Part shown: positions 41,101 to 44,747 of the stretch, one piece after another | How positions within the stretch are numbered: position 1 is the first letter of the stretch | Layout: every line of letters starts with the position of its first letter | Source of the DNA: Bacteroidota bacterium | GTDB taxonomy: Bacteria > Bacteroidota > Bacteroidia > Bacteroidales > UBA4417 | Reading direction: 5' to 3' | Assembly (NCBI GenBank): GCA_022711175.1 | Contig: JAKLFM010000021.1 | Coordinates: 1-44,747 of the forward strand | DNA: 44,747 nt | The notes under the pieces: model-generated | Told to the model about the DNA's origin: nothing | The model's database searches: none | Seen by the model: only the letters and a program-made list of their open reading frames with translations | Made by a program: the position numbers and the translations under genes

Positions 41101-41692
41101 AAAAATGTTCAGCCTGGCAGACAAAGAGCCGGCAACAATTGCCGGTCAAATGCAAAATGCAGCAACATATGATAATTACTTGATTGAAATGGCAGCATTG
41201 TCCGTCAGTTTAGCTGAAAACACCACTGAACCTTTACTGATTAATGCCTGGAATAGCAAACTCCCTGTATTGGAGAGCTCTGTTTCAGGACTGGTATTGA
41301 ATGGGAGTAAATTGGCAAGTGCTGCAAAAACAATTCCTGATAACCCGGCAATTGTGCTGCCCGAAGCATCTTCAAGATCGAAACTGGCTTTTTATTGGGG
41401 AAACAGTAAATACATGATTATTGGGATCGCCTCATTAATAGCACTTATTGTCCTGGTTGCCTGGTTGTTGATACACAGGAAGAAACGTCGTGTAAAAAGT
41501 ATTCATCAACCAACAATTGTCAATCAACCAATAATTTCAATGCCTCCACCAACTCAGAGGCAAGGTCAAACTTTACATAAACCAGAACTGTCTTCTGGTC
41601 AAGCCGTGTCTCCGAAATTCTGTCCGCAATGCGGGGCAGCCTTTACACCGGGTAAGAAGTTTTGCGGCAAATGCGGGTACCAACCTAAATAA
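38159..41692 (+). CDS. Large exported protein with Ig-like (Big-1) domains, TM helix and C-terminal zinc ribbon
   Basis: A 1177-residue protein. A signal peptide (~1-20, SMAQ) is followed by a Big-1/invasin-like strand pattern (HVQASKAELAGDGDDYTTIVV..., ~27-100) and a second one (~320-400, VFVTIEQNELIGDGRTVTKAIF...). The central ~500-950 is helical and unrecognised. Near the end a membrane helix (~1082-1102) is followed by a basic RKKRR stretch and a zinc ribbon (CPQCGAAF...CGKCGYQ). Topology: large extracytoplasmic part, small cytoplasmic ribbon. The start is the ATG at 38159, not the TTG 6 bp upstream. It is operonic with the small TM protein and the 41702 gene. Function unknown. Confidence 0.8.
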   Translation: MKRLQFLVFFWLLTVVSMAQTPPVRLHVQASKAELAGDGDDYTTIVVTARDPEGEIITTMNGKVGLLCSSGFLDETELQMTNGIAFTRYTAPIFGQPIKAAQRMVYFTVKFMRKFLLRSGGSTDQAANSKLAQNIALETFREINPLTLMPKKDGDNNVYFVAEMNGIKGKAKVLIQKATEGGNSALVPGYYSGYDITGQAPFELVLEGGGKGQMTQGGTEAYSVLFTSEKSAEINSLMKKMMGGGEWMNLYMGASERDQQYMEGYDIKKNGLPSIYLPMPNNGIFLYVPPILLEYQGRPKETPSGSIAGTTEEVEKKPRVFVTIEQNELIGDGRTVTKAIFHYEDENKIPVAGKSFSWSIPKEIKVISSQTVTDASGNAVAVIQMPLLKAKEEKRGDMWGQIIDNTALYRITTNFSTPKNQNESAYIDFSVYKTIEKNLRILKPGFEIKAIKVLLPQLDDYRLESSAYALIEMMNSPSIPDKAVVSDAVVLLERKKFDEEYFNRNYEYYFKKDRKMFMTMLDDAKGGFMALTDANGNFKLDVGGKSSRIIKAEPLQAKLSDLTGKRKGSLAKALKNFKDDGFTNRMIGSLFNMDKELCSSKHQQAICLEEKLHILGNLMTNLNSAAPMVKETTEGVIDGSWELVNSVAFFVNDKLKITEKLSEKTGLTAVQDKVQGYGGEKIKNFLNTYGGADIQGTLKSKIYKELYKRIFSLSDKGKIKGVEYYYKGMGESVYNGMAKIFEDFLEKISKALSDMITNKIADPKGYAIQSVVDGYYTSLQQYITVYMAADPQEIHAVYDRLQPMIVDKSTEMRAMYADVGKKRMDMGYYKADKDLLADLSKAATVIGTVLVTRDYTTMVETLDKIEKCSKALDGMMGAYNAWVEYGNYSALLSNVSFCFQLAVNSISAGTIVKPVAVKSSFTFNLFPAALAVESGNGPVPGLTKVTAASLKASPGNIPIGKLTVLYDGYERYELWLNSYSKKMFSLADKEPATIAGQMQNAATYDNYLIEMAALSVSLAENTTEPLLINAWNSKLPVLESSVSGLVLNGSKLASAAKTIPDNPAIVLPEASSRSKLAFYWGNSKYMIIGIASLIALIVLVAWLLIHRKKRRVKSIHQPTIVNQPIISMPPPTQRQGQTLHKPELSSGQAVSPKFCPQCGAAFTPGKKFCGKCGYQPK

Positions 41693-41701
41693 TACGCAAC
41701 T

Positions 41702-42574
41702 ATGAAATATTGTAATCAATGTGGGAACCCGCTTAAATCCAATGCCCGCTTCTGTGGCAGCTGCGGAGCAACCATTAATCAGTTTCCTGAAAGTCAAAAC
41801 AATTATTCGCCGGAGTCTGGGACTTTTGCTGCCAGCTTTACAACGGATTCCTTCGTCATGAAAAATTCCCAGCGCCGGATTGTGCGGCTCTGGATCATCC
41901 TGATGTTTGTGTTCATCTTTCTTATTTTCCTGCCTTCCATCATCGGTCTCGATGGCATGGACGGCGGTTTTGCCCTGGGATTTGTATCTTTCTTTATGGT
42001 GATCATGAGCCTTGTAGTAATCCTGATTTACCGCTCAAGGGCAAAACAACTCGACAGGATTCTTGCAGGCGAAGGACGGCTGGCTGTATGGAAGTATGCC
42101 CCTGATGAATGGGAACGATTCATTAATATTGATTTTGAAGAGGAGAAAAAAACCAAGAAGTTCCTGTTTTTCCTTATTTCGGGAATCTGCGTGGTGGTAG
42201 GTATCATTCTCCTGCTGGTGGTGAAGGATATCCTTATCTTTTTCATTTCGCTGGCCATAATACCGGTTGTAGCCATACCCGCTTTCCTGGCGCCACGGGC
42301 CCGTTATAGCAAGTTAAAAAACTCCGAAGCCAAGGTGCTCATTTCAGAGAAAGGAGTCATCGTGGGCCGCATGTTCCACCTTTGGGTGAAACTCGGCGCC
42401 CGCCTCGACCAGGTTGTGCTGGTAACCAATGAATACCCGCCAATTCTTGAGTTTCACTATTCCATGCCAACACGCAACGGGCGGCAGGAAGAAGTTGCCC
42501 GTGTTCCTGTACCGGCAGGAAAAATGGATGAGGCGGAACGGGTGGGGGAATATCTGACGAAAATGCTTGGGTGA
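41702..42574 (+). CDS. Zinc-ribbon membrane protein
   Basis: A 290-residue protein starting with a zinc ribbon (YCNQCGNPL...RFCGSCGATI, residues ~3-25). Four membrane helices lie at ~64-82, ~89-107, ~152-172 and ~176-194, and a C-terminal cytoplasmic domain (~200-290) has alternating strands. Zinc ribbons of this type (DUF7577/zinc_ribbon_2) usually recruit partner proteins. It begins 9 bp after the stop of the 1177-residue protein, which ends in the same kind of ribbon, so the two probably function together. Function unknown. Confidence 0.78.
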   Translation: MKYCNQCGNPLKSNARFCGSCGATINQFPESQNNYSPESGTFAASFTTDSFVMKNSQRRIVRLWIILMFVFIFLIFLPSIIGLDGMDGGFALGFVSFFMVIMSLVVILIYRSRAKQLDRILAGEGRLAVWKYAPDEWERFINIDFEEEKKTKKFLFFLISGICVVVGIILLLVVKDILIFFISLAIIPVVAIPAFLAPRARYSKLKNSEAKVLISEKGVIVGRMFHLWVKLGARLDQVVLVTNEYPPILEFHYSMPTRNGRQEEVARVPVPAGKMDEAERVGEYLTKMLG

Positions 42575-42732
42575 AACCAACCAGATTTAAGAAACCATTA
42601 AAACAAGTGGCGGTTTTTCTATTTTTGCGTTAATACCGTTAGGCTCATTCATTAAGTTGTTTTAAATCAAGCGAATCCGAGTAACTTAATATTTCAGGCT
42701 CATAAAAAAGTCCATATTCTACACATATTATC

Positions 42733-43824
42733 ATGAAACCAAGAAATATCCTGATTCTACTTTATTTATTCCTGTCATATAGAATCGTCCTGGCTCAGGG
42801 AGAATTTAAACCTGCCTATATAATTGTCAATCAATTTGATACAATAAAAGGAGTTGGCAACATGAGCAAAAACCAAGAGTATTGTTGGTTCAAAAAATCA
42901 GGAGTTGATGATGTTACTACATATCTACCCAACGAAATTGACGCATTCAGAATAGTAGGCGGAAAATATTTTGTTTCGCGAAAAATTGAGGAATCGGATG
43001 GAAAATTTGTTTTTCAAAAATGGTATTTCCTTGAAGTTCTTGTAGACGGCGAAATTGATCTGTTTTCTATTCAGCAATCAATAAGGTTCTTCATTGAAAA
43101 AGAGAATAAAGGTCTGGTCGAATTGAAAGATGAAACAAAAAATCTGAAGAATCGCAGTGGCATGAGTTATTCGGTCAGGAATAACAAATACATAGGTTTC
43201 CTTAAGCTCTATATGTCGGAAGCGCCCAATCTTTCTCCGAGAATTGAACAAATGGACTATTTAAATCAAAGAGATTTGGTTAAGCTATCGGTTGATTACC
43301 ACAATGCTGTTTGCAGCAAAGATGATTGTATTAATTATACAAAAAACTTGCCGAATACTGAATATAAACTTGAAGTTCTTTCGGGAATAACACGTTATAA
43401 TTCATTTTATAGTCCGCAAATAGGTATTTTGGTCCATATAGGATGCCCTTTCATAAATGAGAATCTGTTTGTTAAGACAGGAATCATTTATTCAGAAAGG
43501 CCTTTTTACCTGAGGCAAATCTATAATATTGGATCAAATCCCGATCTTACAGAACATGAATACAGAATTAAATTCCCTTTTAGTTTGCAGTATGTTTTCG
43601 GTAAGAAACATTTCAAACCTACCATAGCTTTTGGTTTGCCCGCCGGAATACCAATAACTTCTGTTCAGGGAGGTTTTATTTACTCTATTACCAATAGAAT
43701 TGAGATTTGCTGTAGTGCGTCCATTGATGGATTATTTCATACTGCTTATTATTCAGCTGAGGAGACTTTTAATAACAAGTTGGGCCATTCACTAAATTTT
43801 GGTTTAATGTATAAGTTCAAATAA
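42733..43824 (+). CDS. Predicted outer-membrane beta-barrel protein
   Basis: A 363-residue exported protein (signal peptide ~1-21, ending LAQ). The N-terminal domain begins YIIVNQFDTIKGVG, a pattern common in a Bacteroidota family whose members carry a small N-terminal domain and a C-terminal beta barrel. The last ~150 residues alternate aromatic and polar residues and end in F-K with a terminal aromatic pattern (LNFGLMYKFK), typical of outer-membrane barrels. Cysteines at ~195-201 (CSKDDC) may form a disulfide. Function unknown. Confidence 0.7.
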   Translation: MKPRNILILLYLFLSYRIVLAQGEFKPAYIIVNQFDTIKGVGNMSKNQEYCWFKKSGVDDVTTYLPNEIDAFRIVGGKYFVSRKIEESDGKFVFQKWYFLEVLVDGEIDLFSIQQSIRFFIEKENKGLVELKDETKNLKNRSGMSYSVRNNKYIGFLKLYMSEAPNLSPRIEQMDYLNQRDLVKLSVDYHNAVCSKDDCINYTKNLPNTEYKLEVLSGITRYNSFYSPQIGILVHIGCPFINENLFVKTGIIYSERPFYLRQIYNIGSNPDLTEHEYRIKFPFSLQYVFGKKHFKPTIAFGLPAGIPITSVQGGFIYSITNRIEICCSASIDGLFHTAYYSAEETFNNKLGHSLNFGLMYKFK

Positions 43825-43836
43825 TCTGAAAAAATT

Positions 43837-43874
43837 AAAAGAGAAGCTGTCGTTTGTGTGACAACTCCTCTTTT
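43837..43874. terminator. Bidirectional terminator between convergent genes
   Basis: AAAAGAG...TGTC (43837-43850) pairs with GACA...CTCTTTT (43860-43874). The A/T-rich ends give T-runs in both directions. It lies between the beta-barrel gene and the AIM24 gene. Confidence 0.75.
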
Positions 43875-43889
43875 ACCTCATCATCCATT

Positions 43890-44747
43890 TCACGAATTTT
43901 TCAACTGCATCACGCGCCGGTGAATGCTCGATAGATAGTTGATCAAAGTGATGTACCGGTTGGCTGCCGGTGCAATAAGCACTTTGCCTGTGCCTGTAAA
44001 AGTGTTCACTATACCTTCACCCGAAATCATCGAACCGAAAATGCCTTTGCTTGCTTTGGCAACCGTGAGTTGTACACTGGCCTGGCGGGCAACGGCTATG
44101 GAACCGTCAACCACAAGTTTACCGTTATTAAGCTCTATTGTTTCGAGCGGTCCGTTCGAAAGGATGACCAGTTTTCCGTATCCGTTCACCTTGGTCTGGA
44201 AGAAACCTTCGCCTGAAAACAATCCCGACATGGATTTGTTGGTGAATGATCCTATTTCAATCCCCATTTCAGAAGCATAATAAGCGCCTTTGTCAAGAAT
44301 CCATTCGTCGCCTTTGAGCTCCATGATGGTGAAATTACCGAAAGTAGGTTCAAACCAAACGGTTCCTGTCCCGCGGATGACAGGTTTCACGGCAGCTTCG
44401 CGTGTGACCATCGATTTGAGGAAACCTCCTGCCGAGGGCAGGTTTGCTTCCATTTCGAGGTTCCCTTGCATATAATACATTCCGCCCGATTCGTATCGTA
44501 TGGCGCTGTTCGACAGTTCGGCCTTCAGGAATTTAAGTGTTTCTTTTTCAACGATTTCATAATTGATCGGGCCCATCTGAGTCTGTGGTTGAGGAGGTGG
44601 CGCCTGTGGCTGGGGTGGCGGGGGCGGCGGCTGCAGGTTGTCGCCGGCGTTGCGAAACGTGTCATAGCGCTCGTCGGGCTTGGCGGCCGCCGGCTGCGTC
44701 CAGCCGATCAGCCCGGCGCAGAGCACCGGCAGCAGGCCGCTCAAGAC
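43890..44747 (-). CDS. AIM24 family protein, N-terminus compositionally foreign and cut by window edge
   Basis: The frame is open to the window edge. From the Met encoded at 44576 onwards (229 codons including the stop) the protein is a clear AIM24/TIGR00266 member: NYEIVEKETLKFLKAELSNS, the GGMYYMQGN strand, GTGTVWFEPTFGNFTIMEL, and the C-terminal GSMISGEGIVNTFTGTGKVLIA. These beta-solenoid-like proteins are of unclear function in bacteria. Upstream of 44576 the frame continues through a Pro/Gln-rich stretch into a signal-peptide-like sequence, PVLCAGLIGWTQPAAAKP, encoded by DNA of ~72% GC. This either belongs to another organism (chimeric contig end) or is a real extension. The 44576 start is preferred if the junction is artificial. 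Confidence 0.75.
   Translation of the reverse strand, partial: VLSGLLPVLCAGLIGWTQPAAAKPDERYDTFRNAGDNLQPPPPPPQPQAPPPQPQTQMGPINYEIVEKETLKFLKAELSNSAIRYESGGMYYMQGNLEMEANLPSAGGFLKSMVTREAAVKPVIRGTGTVWFEPTFGNFTIMELKGDEWILDKGAYYASEMGIEIGSFTNKSMSGLFSGEGFFQTKVNGYGKLVILSNGPLETIELNNGKLVVDGSIAVARQASVQLTVAKASKGIFGSMISGEGIVNTFTGTGKVLIAPAANRYITLINYLSSIHRRVMQLKNS

Noticed and set aside
1..44747. CRISPR arrays, rRNA genes, phage structural genes
   Set aside because: No regularly spaced direct repeats, no rRNA-like sequence and no capsid, tail or terminase motifs were seen in the window.

Overview
The window is chromosomal DNA from a Bacteroidota bacterium, probably of the Bacteroidales type. The evidence is a type IX secretion C-terminal sorting domain, Bacteroidota-style TonB proteins, SPII lipoproteins, and many promoter boxes of the form TAnnTTTG (two with an upstream TTTG at 20-21 bp spacing). 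GC content is moderate almost throughout. The last ~100 bases are an exception: I hand-count 72% GC over 44641-44747.

Layout. 1-831: 5' part of a 2Fe-2S/FAD oxidoreductase, with a perfect 20-bp palindromic operator upstream. 1008-1040: nested palindromic repeat. 1075-6136: cell-surface signalling locus made of a VIT-VWA protein, a TonB, and a divergent ECF sigma factor with its anti-sigma factor; three of the four proteins end in the same variant TonB C-terminal domain. 6261-7703: trpB behind a textbook-like trp attenuator (19-residue leader peptide with three consecutive Trp codons, then an intrinsic terminator). 7711-8104: decayed DNA with a possible nuclease remnant. 8165-13677: housekeeping and small genes (C_GCAxxG_C_C protein, AlkD-like glycosylase, lipoprotein, tRNA-Ala(GGC), ThpR, a membrane protein, a second ECF sigma with a putative anti-sigma, fructosamine kinase).

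13699-19739: a three-gene minus-strand operon behind a consensus promoter. It encodes a LamG/SH3/multi-TM/zinc-ribbon protein, a 1012-residue protein with repeat, TPR and two CbxX-type AAA+ domains, and a TM-tailed protein of unknown family. It is the best candidate here for an undescribed system. 20073-22888: M64 metallopeptidase lipoprotein and a DEAD-box helicase. 23048-30198: an accessory zone with a HigBA-like module whose toxin carries a nonsense codon, an XRE regulator fused to a membrane anchor, an IS110 transposase with a long non-coding 5' flank, an XRE/membrane-protein pair with operator-like repeats, GIY-YIG and DUF3795 genes, and a DUF6364/PIN toxin-antitoxin pair.

30220-34784: LutB-like protein, RpiB, NadA and a MORN-repeat protein. 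34796-37788: T9SS-sorted propeller protein and an exported nitroreductase. 37941-42574: an operon of a small TM protein, an 1177-residue Big-1-like surface protein with a cytoplasmic zinc ribbon, and a zinc-ribbon membrane protein. 42733-44747: a predicted outer-membrane beta-barrel protein and an AIM24 protein running off the window through a compositionally foreign N-terminus.

All family assignments rest on reading motifs and remembered family signatures; no database search was run.
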